From Dyadobacter sp. CECT 9275 (GTDB lineage: Bacteria; Bacteroidota; Bacteroidia; Cytophagales; Spirosomataceae), in the NCBI RefSeq assembly GCF_907164905.1, contig NZ_CAJRAF010000002.1:1798001-1862000 (forward strand): 64,000 bases of DNA, written 5' to 3'. This document shows positions 44,014 through 53,069 of the stretch, piece after piece; within the stretch, counting starts at the first letter, position 1; each line of letters starts with the position of its first letter. Made by a program: the position numbers and the translations under genes. The notes beneath the pieces were generated by a model, which was not told the DNA's origin, made no database searches, and saw only the letters and a list, made by a program, of their open reading frames with translations.

Positions 44014-44382
44014 ATGAAAATACGCATCAACGGAAACTCAGTGAGATACCGGTTATCTAAAAGTGAAGTCGAAAAACTCGCCGCAGACGGATATCTTGAA
44101 AGTCATGCAACTTTCGGAACGCAACGGTTTATCTATGCTATTGAAGAAACAGCTGTTTTCGAAAAACTTAGTGCAGCGTTTAAAGAAAATAAAATCACGG
44201 TTTACGCCCCTATGGATTTCCTCAAAACATGGGCTGACAGCCAGACCATTGGCCTGGATGCCACCATCCGTTACGATGACGGAGAAACCCTTTACCTGCT
44301 GATTGAAAAAGATTTTAAGTGTATAGACAATACCTCGGAGGATCAGTCAGACAATTACGATAACCCAAAGGCTGTCTGTTAA
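44014..44382 (+). CDS. small conserved protein upstream of the YdeP-type oxidoreductase
   Basis: 122 residues, soluble. The sequence begins MKIRINGNSVRYRLSKSEVE, has a Lys- and Asp-rich middle and ends with a polar tail with a Cys at the last position. I recall it as a DUF7009-type family but cannot confirm. The oxidoreductase begins 28 bp after its stop, so the two are co-transcribed and it may be a partner or maturation factor. Confidence 0.65.
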   Translation: MKIRINGNSVRYRLSKSEVEKLAADGYLESHATFGTQRFIYAIEETAVFEKLSAAFKENKITVYAPMDFLKTWADSQTIGLDATIRYDDGETLYLLIEKDFKCIDNTSEDQSDNYDNPKAVC

Positions 44383-44410
44383 AAATATTTGAGATCAACG
44401 CACTGCACCC

Positions 44411-46717
44411 ATGAATAGCGACAACCCAAACCAGCCTTCTGCCGAAAACCCCGAGAACTTTACCGGGATTAAAAGAGGGAAAATCAAAGAAAACGCCGCA
44501 GGTATTCCGGCCGTAATTTCAAGTCTTGAAAAAGTTGTTTCCGAGGCTGGTATGCAGCGTGGCATGAAGGCGTTGTGGAATCTGAATAAAAAAGGCGGGT
44601 TCGACTGTCCCAGTTGTGCCTGGCCTGACCCTGACGACGAACGGTCTGGAATTGCAGAATATTGCGAAAACGGGGCCCGTGCAGTGGCGGAAGAAGCCAC
44701 TTCAAAAAAACTTACCGCTGATTTTTTCTCCGAACATTCCGTTGCCAGTCTTGCGGCCCTATCGGATTACGAAATTGGCGGCAAGGGACGCGTCGCTCAG
44801 CCCATGTTTTTGCCGACGGGAAGCACGTACTACCAGCCTATTTCCTGGGGGGCGGCTTTTGAAAAAATAGCGCTCGAGCTGAACAGACTCCAGTCGCCAG
44901 ATGAAGCCATTTTTTACACTTCGGGCCGTACAAGTAATGAAGCCGCATTTATGTACCAGCTTTTTGTGCGCGAATATGGTACCAACAACCTGCCCGACTG
45001 CAGTAATATGTGCCACGAAAGCAGCGGGGTAGCATTGACGGAAGCGTTGGGTATCGGAAAAGGGTCTGTCACCCTGGACGATTTTTACGAAGCCGAGGTG
45101 ATCGTTATACTGGGCCAGAATCCCGGGACCAACCACCCCCGGATGCTCACCGCCCTGCAAAAGGCAAAGGCCAAAGGAGCTACTATTGTTGCCATTAACC
45201 CACTACCCGAGACTGGCCTGATGGGCTTCAATAACCCGCAGTCCATTAACGGTGTACTGGGTATCAACAGCGGACTTACGGATCTTTTTCTTCCTGTAAA
45301 AATCAACGGGGATCTTGCGCTCCTACAGGCCGTTGAAAAGCTGATGTTGCTGGAAGAACAAAAAAATCCGGAAATGGTGCTCGACAATGCGTTTATTGGT
45401 GAACATACGGAGGGGTTCGAAGCTTTAAAAAAACACTTGCTTTCGCTGGACCTGGAATACTTGTCGGAAGCGTCGGGGATATCCATACCGCAGATTGAGG
45501 CCTTTGCCCGGCTGATATATACTAAAAAGAAAATCATTGCCTGCTGGGCCATGGGGCTAACCCAACATAAAAATGCCGTTGACAGCATCCGGGAAATCAT
45601 TAATTTACTTTTGCTAAAAGGAAGTATCGGAAAGCCGGGAGCAGGTACCTGTCCTGTCAGAGGGCATAGCAACGTCCAGGGCGACAGAACCATGGGAATT
45701 TATGAAAAACCCTCGGAAAAATTCCTGGAGACGCTGGAAAGGAATTTTGGTTTCGAGCCTCCGAAAGCGCATGGTTATGATACCGTTGAAGCCATCAAGG
45801 CCATGTACGAAGGCAAGGCGAAGATTTTCTTCGCTATGGGTGGCAACTTTTTATCGGCTACGCCCGATACTGCCTTCACCGCAGCTGCGCTCAGAAAATG
45901 CATATTAACGGTTCATGTATCGACTAAGCTGAACAGAAGCCATCTGGTGCACGGAGAGGAAGCAATTATTCTTCCGTGCCTTGGCAGGAGTGACATGGAT
46001 ATGCTAAATGGCGAAAACCGGTTTGTTTCCTGCGAAAATTCCATGGGGGTTGTCCAGCTTTCTCGAGGTGTGCTGCAGCCGGTTTCGGACGACCTCCTGA
46101 GCGAACCGGCCATTGTGAGCCGCCTTGCCAAAGCCACGCTGGGCCGGCGCAGCAAAATCGACTGGGATAAGTATGCTGCTGATTACGACACCATCAGGAC
46201 GGATATTGAACGGACAATTCCCGGCTTTGATGCATACAACCGGCGGGTCAGGCTTCCGGGAGGGTTTTATCTGCCTAATGTCAATCGGGAAGGTACCTTT
46301 AATACCTTGTCCCGAAAAGCAGGGTTCCATATTGCCCACGTCAATCCTGCGGTACTTGGACCCGACGAACTGATTATGATGACCATCCGCAGCCATGACC
46401 AGTTCAATACCACCATTTATGGCCTCAACGACCGTTACAGGGGTATCTACAATGAGCGCAGGGTAATTCTGATGAATGCAAAAGATATTCTCAAGAGAAA
46501 TTTATCCGATGGCTATGTGGTAGATTTACATAATTATACGGACGGTGTTGAACGTACAGCCAGGAACTTCATCGTGATCAAATATCCGATTCCCGAGGGC
46601 TGCTGTGCTACTTACTTTCCGGAAACCAATGTTTTGGTACCCATTTCGAGTGTAGCAGAAAAAAGCAACACGCCGGTTTCCAAGCATGTGATCATTAAGG
46701 TTGTCAGGCATGCATAA
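44411..46717 (+). CDS. FdhF/YdeP-family molybdopterin oxidoreductase
   Basis: 768 residues, cytoplasmic (no Tat signal). The N-terminal FDCPSCAWPDP (C66, C69) and SNMCHESSG (C201) are marks of the YdeP branch of the formate dehydrogenase alpha-like family, which binds bis-MGD molybdenum cofactor; the C-terminal domain (about 620-768) shows the IRSHDQFNTTIY motif of the molydopterin dinucleotide-binding domain. In E. coli YdeP is linked to acid resistance, while catalytic activity is not well known. The mobA and fdhD products upstream could mature it. Confidence 0.93.
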   Translation: MNSDNPNQPSAENPENFTGIKRGKIKENAAGIPAVISSLEKVVSEAGMQRGMKALWNLNKKGGFDCPSCAWPDPDDERSGIAEYCENGARAVAEEATSKKLTADFFSEHSVASLAALSDYEIGGKGRVAQPMFLPTGSTYYQPISWGAAFEKIALELNRLQSPDEAIFYTSGRTSNEAAFMYQLFVREYGTNNLPDCSNMCHESSGVALTEALGIGKGSVTLDDFYEAEVIVILGQNPGTNHPRMLTALQKAKAKGATIVAINPLPETGLMGFNNPQSINGVLGINSGLTDLFLPVKINGDLALLQAVEKLMLLEEQKNPEMVLDNAFIGEHTEGFEALKKHLLSLDLEYLSEASGISIPQIEAFARLIYTKKKIIACWAMGLTQHKNAVDSIREIINLLLLKGSIGKPGAGTCPVRGHSNVQGDRTMGIYEKPSEKFLETLERNFGFEPPKAHGYDTVEAIKAMYEGKAKIFFAMGGNFLSATPDTAFTAAALRKCILTVHVSTKLNRSHLVHGEEAIILPCLGRSDMDMLNGENRFVSCENSMGVVQLSRGVLQPVSDDLLSEPAIVSRLAKATLGRRSKIDWDKYAADYDTIRTDIERTIPGFDAYNRRVRLPGGFYLPNVNREGTFNTLSRKAGFHIAHVNPAVLGPDELIMMTIRSHDQFNTTIYGLNDRYRGIYNERRVILMNAKDILKRNLSDGYVVDLHNYTDGVERTARNFIVIKYPIPEGCCATYFPETNVLVPISSVAEKSNTPVSKHVIIKVVRHA

Positions 46718-46773
46718 TCACCGGTATGTCTTACGAGATCAATTAATCTCAAATTCAAGATAAAGTAAAATGT

Positions 46774-47553
46774 ATGATGAAGAAAAAAACACTGTTGATT
46801 GCCACAGCTCTTTTATGTCTATTTTTTTCACAAACGATGGCTCAAACCAATAAGTCAACCAAAGTAATAGCACACCGCGGAGCCTGGAAAAACACGGGCG
46901 TTCCCGAAAACTCCATAGCCGCACTGGAACATGCCGTCAAGATGGGATGTTACGGCAGCGAATTTGACGTACACATGTCTGCTGATTCGGTACTGTTTGT
47001 GAATCATGACCATACCATTAAAGGGTTACATATCGAAAAAACCTCATCCGCCGAGCTGTCAGCCGTGAAGCTCAGCAATGACGAGCCACTCCCTACGCTG
47101 GAAGCCTACCTGAAAGCTGGTAAGAAACAAAAGAAAACACGGCTGGTACTGGAAATCAAAGGTTCCTCTATCAGCAAGGAACGTTCGCTGGCTCTGGCCG
47201 AAAAATGTGTAAAAATGGTAAAGGCTTTAAAAGCAGAAGCCATTACAGATTACATCAGTTTCGATTATGATATCTGCAAAAAGGTAAAGGAGCTTAATCC
47301 ACGGGCCGACGTGGCCTACCTGAATGGGGATAAATCTCCGGCGGAAATCAAAGAAGCGGGCTTCAACGGCGTTGATTATCATTTCAGTGTTTTCAGAAAA
47401 AATGAAAACTGGATCGGTGAAATGCATGCCCAAAACCTTACCACCAATGTTTGGACGGTAAACGACAGATCCGGCATGCAGTGGTTTATCGACAAAGGTG
47501 TGAACTTCATCACCACCAATGAACCTGAACAACTTTTCGAGCTTTTGAAATAA
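46774..47553 (+). CDS. secreted glycerophosphodiester phosphodiesterase
   Basis: 259 residues with a signal peptide ending at TMAQ (about 23). The GDPD core is clear: IAHRGAW, PENSIAALEHAV, GSEFDVHMS and VNHDHT, covering catalytic His, Glu, Asp and second His. It should hydrolyse glycerophosphodiesters from phospholipid breakdown in the periplasm to glycerol-3-phosphate and an alcohol. Single gene, convergent with the receiver-only regulator. Confidence 0.93.
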   Translation: MMKKKTLLIATALLCLFFSQTMAQTNKSTKVIAHRGAWKNTGVPENSIAALEHAVKMGCYGSEFDVHMSADSVLFVNHDHTIKGLHIEKTSSAELSAVKLSNDEPLPTLEAYLKAGKKQKKTRLVLEIKGSSISKERSLALAEKCVKMVKALKAEAITDYISFDYDICKKVKELNPRADVAYLNGDKSPAEIKEAGFNGVDYHFSVFRKNENWIGEMHAQNLTTNVWTVNDRSGMQWFIDKGVNFITTNEPEQLFELLK

Positions 47554-47634
47554 TGTTTGATAATATGGAGGATAAATACTTTCTCCTTTTGAATGAGGTG
47601 GTTGTATTCCGAAAATAATGGCTGCGCCAAACAA

Positions 47635-47666
47635 CATGACAGAGCCAGCTGCTGCTGGCTTTGTCA
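47635..47666. terminator. terminator between GDPD and the receiver gene
   Basis: ATGACAGAGCCAGC (47635-47648) pairs with GCTGGCTTTGTCAT (47653-47666), one G-U, loop TGCT; between convergent genes. Confidence 0.75.
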
Positions 47667-47705
47667 TCCCATCCGTTTCTCGGAAAAAGGTCCCATGGGT
47701 ATATA

Positions 47706-48089
47706 TCACGGCCATTGACCCACAATGAGTTTCATCAATTCAGTTAAATCCGGGCTTTTTTCCAAAAAGAAATCCGCACCTCCTTCTATTACCTTCTGAA
47801 TTTTCATGGCATCCGTGATCCCTGAAAATGCAATAATGGCAGTGCCAGGCCAATTTTCTTTTAATATCCCAACCGAATCAAAACCAGACATCACCGGCAT
47901 TTCAAGGTCAGTGATAATAATATCCGGAGCTCTGCTGGCTTTCCGCATTTTCTCAATACAATCCAGGCCGTCAATCGCTTCAAAAACAACGTCAATTTTA
48001 TTGCGGATCAGGGTTTGCCTGATCAGAATTCTTACCATAGGATTGTCGTCTACGATACCGACTTGAGGAGAGGAGGGGGATAAATTCAT
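47706..48089 (-). CDS. stand-alone receiver domain protein
   Basis: 127 residues, a single receiver domain: acidic D14/D15 in IVDDNPMV, phospho-acceptor D61 in IIITDLEMPVMSG, and the Lys in EKSPD. No output domain, so it probably acts by protein contact. It follows the AraC-type gene by 29 bp on the same strand. No histidine kinase nearby. Confidence 0.9.
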   Translation of the reverse strand: MNLSPSSPQVGIVDDNPMVRILIRQTLIRNKIDVVFEAIDGLDCIEKMRKASRAPDIIITDLEMPVMSGFDSVGILKENWPGTAIIAFSGITDAMKIQKVIEGGADFFLEKSPDLTELMKLIVGQWP

Positions 48090-48118
48090 TGGACTTCATT
48101 TAGGGTTAGCAAAATTGT

Positions 48119-49090
48119 TCAATTCCAGTCTCCGTATCTTTTGAGCCAACTGGACAAAGTGCTGGATTTCTTAAAACCGAGCTTGTTCGAAATTTCCTTG
48201 AGCGTAAATTGTTTATTGTTCAGCAGGCTTATGGCATAAGCTACCTGAAGCTGGCGATAGTAGAGCAATGGTGTGGTATGGTAAATCTGCTTAAAACATG
48301 TCTTGAACTTGGTAGGTGACATGTTAAACTCATAGGCCAGGGACGCAATCCCCGGAAATTTATCCAGCAAGTTCCTTTCAAATTTTAATACCACTTTCGC
48401 CATCGCTTCGACGTCGTCTTTTAGCAAATGGTTACTTTTCTGCCCCCGGAACGGCCCCCGGAAAAACGAGTCGGCAATATTGTATACACAGGAGCTGAGA
48501 GAAAAAAAATAGGTACATTCATTCTGAGAGTATTTAAATAAACTGTGTAACCTCTCCAGAGCCAGTTTCTCCTGCGGTGTCGGATCTTTTATAAAGATCG
48601 GTTTATGTTTGTAGAGTACCGTCCACACATTGCAGTCCATCAGAAAGGTATTAGACAGATTCAGCGTGTTTTTCAAATATTTCTCCGAAAAAACAAATCG
48701 AAAATGCCTGATACTATCAGACTTGCTTACGTAGATTTCGTAGGAACTTGTGGGGCCCGAGAAAATGGCAGCCTGCTTTCGCCAGGATATACTTTTGTCG
48801 ATGGCATAACCAGTGGTTGCGGTAGAAATGTAAAAATTAATGGCGAAGTATTTGTTGGAGCCGCTTTTGGGCTGAATGCAGAAACATTTGTCAATATTTT
48901 CCCTGGATTCTATCAGGAAAACCCAAAATCCGTTACTGATTTTCTCACTAAAAACCTCAGAGTAGTCATATTGCGCATCCGAGTTAGATCGAATCCCATG
49001 CCTTGGATAGGGCAAAGGTTCCAGCAGCTGCCGCACATATTGCTGTGGCTCAAACCTTTTAATAGGCACTTTTTTAAATTTGGTATTCAT
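48119..49090 (-). CDS. AraC-family transcriptional regulator
   Basis: 323 residues. The C-terminal about 90 residues form the double helix-turn-helix: LAYEFNMSPTKFKTCFKQIY and the second helix set TLKEISNKLGFKKSSTLSSW. The N-terminal 200 residues are a beta-rich sensor part without a match I can name. It should bind DNA and activate or repress target genes. The receiver-only protein is encoded directly downstream, which suggests a shared signal route. Confidence 0.9.
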   Translation of the reverse strand: MNTKFKKVPIKRFEPQQYVRQLLEPLPYPRHGIRSNSDAQYDYSEVFSEKISNGFWVFLIESRENIDKCFCIQPKSGSNKYFAINFYISTATTGYAIDKSISWRKQAAIFSGPTSSYEIYVSKSDSIRHFRFVFSEKYLKNTLNLSNTFLMDCNVWTVLYKHKPIFIKDPTPQEKLALERLHSLFKYSQNECTYFFSLSSCVYNIADSFFRGPFRGQKSNHLLKDDVEAMAKVVLKFERNLLDKFPGIASLAYEFNMSPTKFKTCFKQIYHTTPLLYYRQLQVAYAISLLNNKQFTLKEISNKLGFKKSSTLSSWLKRYGDWN

Positions 49091-49513
49091 TTAATCATTC
49101 AAATGGTATTCAGGAGGGCCAACTCTGGCTATTATTCACAACCAAAAGCTATATTGGTGCAATAGTAGTGTATTTAATGAACTTAATAGGACAAAAAAAG
49201 TACCTGAAAAGACAAAGTTATTTGGCTGTTTCAGCAGTGAAATTCTGTAATATTTCATACGTCCGGCAGCTGCCATGCTACCCGTTTCCGCCGCTGGCTG
49301 TGACCAATTTCATTTACGGAATTACCTCCACCCGTAATCACCAGCCTGATTCCGAAGGTTGTCCACAGCAGCCCAATGGTGCATCTCCAGCCCAGTTCCT
49401 TACGGGATATGCTATACGGCATCGTTTTGTTTAAATAATGACCTGTGCAGGTGGAAAGCAACCCTGCCCCTTTTACCGATAGCCAGCCCAAAGAATGGCG
49501 TGAGGTCACTAGT
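49091..49513. other. intergenic region with no convincing gene
   Basis: 423 bp. Short ORFs exist on both strands, the best on the minus strand at 49255-49509 (84 codons, with a hydrophobic stretch IGLLWTTFGIRLVITGG near its end), but composition and start are poor and I do not call it. Confidence 0.4.
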
Positions 49514-50305
49514 TTATTTCATGATCTCCTTGATTCTATCAGGCCAGTGGATTGCGCCAGGATGTGAGGTGAGGTATGACGGCCTTTTTTGCATTTCAGA
49601 TTCCTGGGTCTGTAAATGGGTTATTTCGGGAAAGGCGCCCGGATCATATTCCGCAAGACGCATCAACTTTATTGCAAAAACATCGGCTTCCTGCTCGTCA
49701 TCAAGTCCATAACGCATCTTGGCGAGGCTGGCGATATATGCTTCTGTTTCCGAAGCGGTATCATTCTCTTTTGCCAAGCTGTCGGTATCAGCGCCCCCTT
49801 GTATCAGGTTCCATTCCGACAACCGCTCCCCGGCATGCCTGCCGATCACATGACCGATTTCATGCCCGAGAACGACGGCCAGTTGATCATCCGTTTTGAG
49901 CTTACCGAGCAATCCCGCAGTGATAAAAATCTGACCGCCCGGGAGAGCAAAAGCATTGATGGTACTGCTATCTGCGAGTATGTGAAAATCAAACTTGAAT
50001 GGTAATAGGCTCGGCCTTGCCCTCGCCACAAGTTTGTTCCCCACCGATTTCACCCTTTTCCGGATCGCTTCATCCGGATGCAAACCTCCGAACGAAGCTG
50101 CCATTTGCGGAGCTGCATGCAGGCCCTTTCGGACTTCCTCCTGAGGTGTTAACGCAATGTACTGCTTTCGGCCAGTGGCAGGATTTACCAGCCTCCTACC
50201 TGAATACCATTGCAAAACTGCAAATACCACCCCCGCAAAAAGCAACAGACCAACCAGTCTTCGTATTTTGATATTATCCGATTTTGGCCAGTTCCAGTTT
50301 ACCAT
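49514..50305 (-). CDS. M48-family zinc metallopeptidase
   Basis: 263 residues from the ATG at 50305; an upstream start would lie far inside metX. A membrane segment near the N-terminus (about 16-33) anchors it; the zinc site is H148-E-I-G-H152 in LGHEIGHVIGRH, and the third ligand is a Glu in DDEQEADVFA. It resembles the Oma1/BepA/YcaL type of periplasmic or membrane-attached proteases that act on misassembled membrane proteins. The start overlaps the end of metX by 32 bp, so translation may be coupled. Confidence 0.9.
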   Translation of the reverse strand: MVNWNWPKSDNIKIRRLVGLLLFAGVVFAVLQWYSGRRLVNPATGRKQYIALTPQEEVRKGLHAAPQMAASFGGLHPDEAIRKRVKSVGNKLVARARPSLLPFKFDFHILADSSTINAFALPGGQIFITAGLLGKLKTDDQLAVVLGHEIGHVIGRHAGERLSEWNLIQGGADTDSLAKENDTASETEAYIASLAKMRYGLDDEQEADVFAIKLMRLAEYDPGAFPEITHLQTQESEMQKRPSYLTSHPGAIHWPDRIKEIMK

Positions 50306-51326
50306 TACTTTCCTGCCAGGCTTTAATGACCTGTGTAAGCTGTTTGTACTCAATCAGAAAACCATCATGACCATACAGTGAATCAATTTCCTGGAAACTT
50401 GCATCCGGGATGTGCCGGGCTAGAAACTGCTGCTCGGACAACGGAAATAACAGATCGGACTTGATGCCCAGCACCAGTGTTTTGGCTTTCACCAAACCAA
50501 GCGCATGCACGATCCCTCCCCGGTTACGCCCCACATTGTGCGAGTCCATGATTTTGGAGAGTACCCAATAGGAAAAAGCATTAAATCTTTTGACAAACTT
50601 ATCTCCCTGGTACTGCTGATAGGACGACGCACGGAAATCATCTATCTGGTCAGGATTGTCCCGGGCCTGGGTAAAGTTGTAGGTATCATAATTGCGGTAC
50701 GAAAGCAAGGCAATGGAACGTGCTGCCCGCATACCCATTGCTCCGGCAGTATCGGAATCTTCCTGAAAACTAGGGTCTGCCTCAATGGCCATTCTTTGCG
50801 ACTCATTAAAAGCAACTCCCCAGGGAGAATGCACGGCGTTGGTGGCGATCAGGATAAGCTCTTCAAAAAGATCGGGTACTTCTACTGCCCATTCCAGTGC
50901 TTGCTGTCCTCCCAGTGAACCTCCGATACAGATTTTAATTCTGTTAATCGCCAGTTCCTGGCGTAATATTTCCAGAGCGCCCACCACGTCCTTAACGGTT
51001 ATTACCGGAAAATCGCGGTGGTAGGCTTTGTTCGTCCTGGGGTTAACCGATAGCGGCCCTGTAGAACCATAAGCCGATCCCAACACGTTGGCGCAGACAA
51101 TAAAGTGTTTTGCCGGATCAAAATATTTCCCCTCACCTACCAGCCCGTCCCACCATTCTGCCACATTGGAACTGCCCGTTAATGCATGACATACCCACAC
51201 AATGTTATCATCCGCCTCATTCCGTGTTCCGTAAGTCGTATAGCTAAGTTCAAAGCCGTTAAGCTCACGTCCGAGTTCGAGCGCATAAGGATAGGGATAC
51301 CTGAATATTTTTTGTTCTGCCTGCAT
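50274..51326 (-). CDS. metX: homoserine O-acetyltransferase
   Basis: 350 residues. Motifs of the MetX alpha/beta-hydrolase fold: CHALTGSSNVAEWW, the nucleophile S137 in IGGSLGGQQALEW, GIKSDLLFPLSE and the final His in YGHDGFLIE. It acetylates homoserine in methionine synthesis. A SAM-I riboswitch lies 180 nt upstream on the same strand, which explains its control by S-adenosylmethionine. The M48 gene overlaps its 3' end by 32 bp. Confidence 0.95.
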   Translation of the reverse strand: MQAEQKIFRYPYPYALELGRELNGFELSYTTYGTRNEADDNIVWVCHALTGSSNVAEWWDGLVGEGKYFDPAKHFIVCANVLGSAYGSTGPLSVNPRTNKAYHRDFPVITVKDVVGALEILRQELAINRIKICIGGSLGGQQALEWAVEVPDLFEELILIATNAVHSPWGVAFNESQRMAIEADPSFQEDSDTAGAMGMRAARSIALLSYRNYDTYNFTQARDNPDQIDDFRASSYQQYQGDKFVKRFNAFSYWVLSKIMDSHNVGRNRGGIVHALGLVKAKTLVLGIKSDLLFPLSEQQFLARHIPDASFQEIDSLYGHDGFLIEYKQLTQVIKAWQESNGKLELAKIG

Positions 51327-51351
51327 ATTTGCAAAAGCACTGGTTAAAATG

Positions 51352-51492
51352 TCAAATTAAATAAGAACCATCAGTCAGCGGATACCTCAGCATGCCAACA
51401 AGAAAAACCTCATCACGAGACGGAAATGTTCGTAAAAGTGACAGGTACGCAGCTAAAGCCTTACGGCTTACGGAATCATAAAATAAATTCAT
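51352..51492 (-). CDS. possible 46-residue ORF between SAM-I riboswitch and metX
   Basis: An uninterrupted ATG-to-TGA frame of 46 codons starts 13 nt after the riboswitch ends and stops 25 nt before the metX start codon. The predicted peptide begins MNLFYDSVSRKALAAYL and contains no cysteine. It could be a leader ORF for the riboswitch output, or chance; the region otherwise contains a small AAGCC/GGCTT hairpin around 51450. Confidence 0.3.
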   Translation of the reverse strand: MNLFYDSVSRKALAAYLSLLRTFPSRDEVFLVGMLRYPLTDGSYLI

Positions 51493-51505
51493 TTTTCGAA
51501 TTGAG

Positions 51506-51609
51506 TTTATATCTCCTAATTGCTTAGGTGGGAATTAGCACCTTTCTCCAATGCGGTAGCAGGTTGCCAGAGGTTCGTAGAGCCCATTCTCTCGCCTCTT
51601 CTTTATAAA
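51506..51609 (-). ncRNA. SAM-I (S-box) riboswitch
   Basis: On the minus strand: P1 TTTATA (51609-51604) with TATAAA (51511-51506), P2 from AGAGG and CCTCT, the conserved GGCAACCTGC and GGTGCTAATTCC elements forming P3, and P4 CCTAA-GCAA-TTAGG (51528-51515). All four stems and the two hallmark strings match the S-box fold. Upstream of metX, so it should lower methionine synthesis when SAM is plentiful. Confidence 0.9.
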
Positions 51610-51716
51610 TCAATTACTAAACAGTGCAGCAATTGACTTGATGGTACAATATTAAGGCTGGAAGCCCGAATATGCAAATATTAGTTAAAATCCGGAAAAG
51701 AATTTGCCAGAGTGTT

Positions 51717-51724
51717 TATCTTTG
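51717..51724 (+). promoter_or_regulatory. possible -7 element of the DUF721 gene
   Basis: TATCTTTG matches TAnnTTTG, 20 nt before the ATG at 51745; no good -33 partner. Confidence 0.3.
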
Positions 51725-51744
51725 TCGCAATCTCACCACAATAT

Positions 51745-52071
51745 ATGGCTCAACATTATCGGTTCGACAGAGAAAAGGCATCGCGCCGGCCAGGTATCAC
51801 TCCCCTTAAGGATGCGATAGATCAGATGCTCGAGCGTTACCACATCCGCAACCGGTTCGATCAGTCCTATGTCGTAGCACATTGGGATAAAATAATGGGA
51901 ACCGCCATTGCATCCCGTACAAATAAGGTTTACATCCGGGACCGGACACTCTTTTTACAGATAGAATCGGCACCATTAAGAAATGAACTGGCCAGGGCAA
52001 AATCCAAAATCATCGAACTCATCAACCGGGAAATGAAATCGGACCTGGTTGAGGACGTGATTTTTATCTGA
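51745..52071 (+). CDS. DUF721/DciA-like protein
   Basis: 108 residues from the ATG at 51745; a GTG 33 nt upstream is possible. The family pattern is clear: VVAHWDKIMGTAIASRTNKV, IRDRTLFLQIESAPLRNEL and the C-terminal helix with IIELINREM. DciA is the likely ancestral loader of the replicative helicase, so a link to replication is possible, but many DUF721 proteins are uncharacterised. The S66 peptidase gene follows 54 bp later. Confidence 0.88.
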   Translation: MAQHYRFDREKASRRPGITPLKDAIDQMLERYHIRNRFDQSYVVAHWDKIMGTAIASRTNKVYIRDRTLFLQIESAPLRNELARAKSKIIELINREMKSDLVEDVIFI

Positions 52072-52125
52072 ACTGCTGTCACGATGGCCTGTGGCTGGCA
52101 ATTGCCTAATCGTTTTATCCATCCT

Positions 52126-53064
52126 ATGACTCCAATAATAACCCCTCCCTATTTAAAACCAGGTGATTCCATCGGAATTATTGCGCCTGCCAGTGTGGTT
52201 CAGTACCAGGACCTGTTACCGGGAATTAAAATACTACAGGACTGGGGACTCAACGTTGTGGAAGGCTTTACACTTAAAACCTCCCACAACCAGTTTGCCG
52301 CCACCGACCAGGAACGCTTACAGGATTTCCAAACCATGCTCGATAATGAAAGCCTGAGTGCCATTATAGCCGCAAGAGGCGGATATGGCTGTTCCAGGAT
52401 CGTGGATGAGCTGGACTTTTCCTCCTTCATCAAAAAACCGAAGTGGATCGTCGGATTCAGTGACCTTACCGTCATTTTGTCCAGAACTTTTTTGCTCGGC
52501 TATCAAAGTGTTCATGGCCCGATGGTAAAATCCATGACATTGGACGGCGCGGAAAATGCGGCTGACACTTTACGAAAAATATTGTTCGGGGAGGCTGTTC
52601 ATTATAAAATTGAAGGGAGCGAACAAAACAGAAACGGAACCGCCCAAGGGCAGGTAGTTGGTGGAAATCTTTGTCTGCTGGCTCACATGATCGGCACGGG
52701 GACGGATATTGATACCAAAGGGAAAATTCTGTTCATTGAAGATGTGAATGAATACCTGTACAACCTCGACAGAATGATGATACAGCTGAAACGCTCAGGA
52801 AAGCTGAGCCACTTGGCTGGGCTGGTCATAGGCCAGTTTACAGATGTGAAGGATAATGCAGCCCCTGCTTTCGGTAAAAATATAGAAGAAATCATCCACG
52901 AGCATGTTGCGGAATTTAGCTATCCCGTATGTTATAATTTCCCGGCAGGGCATGTCGCCGACAACCAGCCGCTGGTGATTGGGGCGGAGGTCTCTCTGGA
53001 GGTTTCTGCAGAGATAGTTTCTCTCAATTTTTTGCCTGACGTAAACCATGCAGTTCAAATCTGA
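52126..53064 (+). CDS. LD-carboxypeptidase, S66 family
   Basis: 312 residues from the ATG at 52126; a start 14 codons upstream lacks family similarity. Motifs: IGIIAPAS at 16-23, AARGGYGCSRIVDEL, the nucleophile Ser112 in GFSDLT, Glu in ILFIEDVNEY and His in FPAGHVADNQ. It removes the terminal D-Ala from tetrapeptides of recycled murein (LdcA-like) or acts on other LD-bonds (MccF-like). No signal peptide, so cytoplasmic. SDR gene 5 bp downstream. Confidence 0.92.
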   Translation: MTPIITPPYLKPGDSIGIIAPASVVQYQDLLPGIKILQDWGLNVVEGFTLKTSHNQFAATDQERLQDFQTMLDNESLSAIIAARGGYGCSRIVDELDFSSFIKKPKWIVGFSDLTVILSRTFLLGYQSVHGPMVKSMTLDGAENAADTLRKILFGEAVHYKIEGSEQNRNGTAQGQVVGGNLCLLAHMIGTGTDIDTKGKILFIEDVNEYLYNLDRMMIQLKRSGKLSHLAGLVIGQFTDVKDNAAPAFGKNIEEIIHEHVAEFSYPVCYNFPAGHVADNQPLVIGAEVSLEVSAEIVSLNFLPDVNHAVQI

Positions 53065-53069
53065 TCACC

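Noticed and set aside
49168..49509. ORFs on both strands between araC and the M48 gene
   Set aside because: Starts are poor, peptides show no family pattern and the two ORFs overlap on opposite strands; listed only as an intergenic region.
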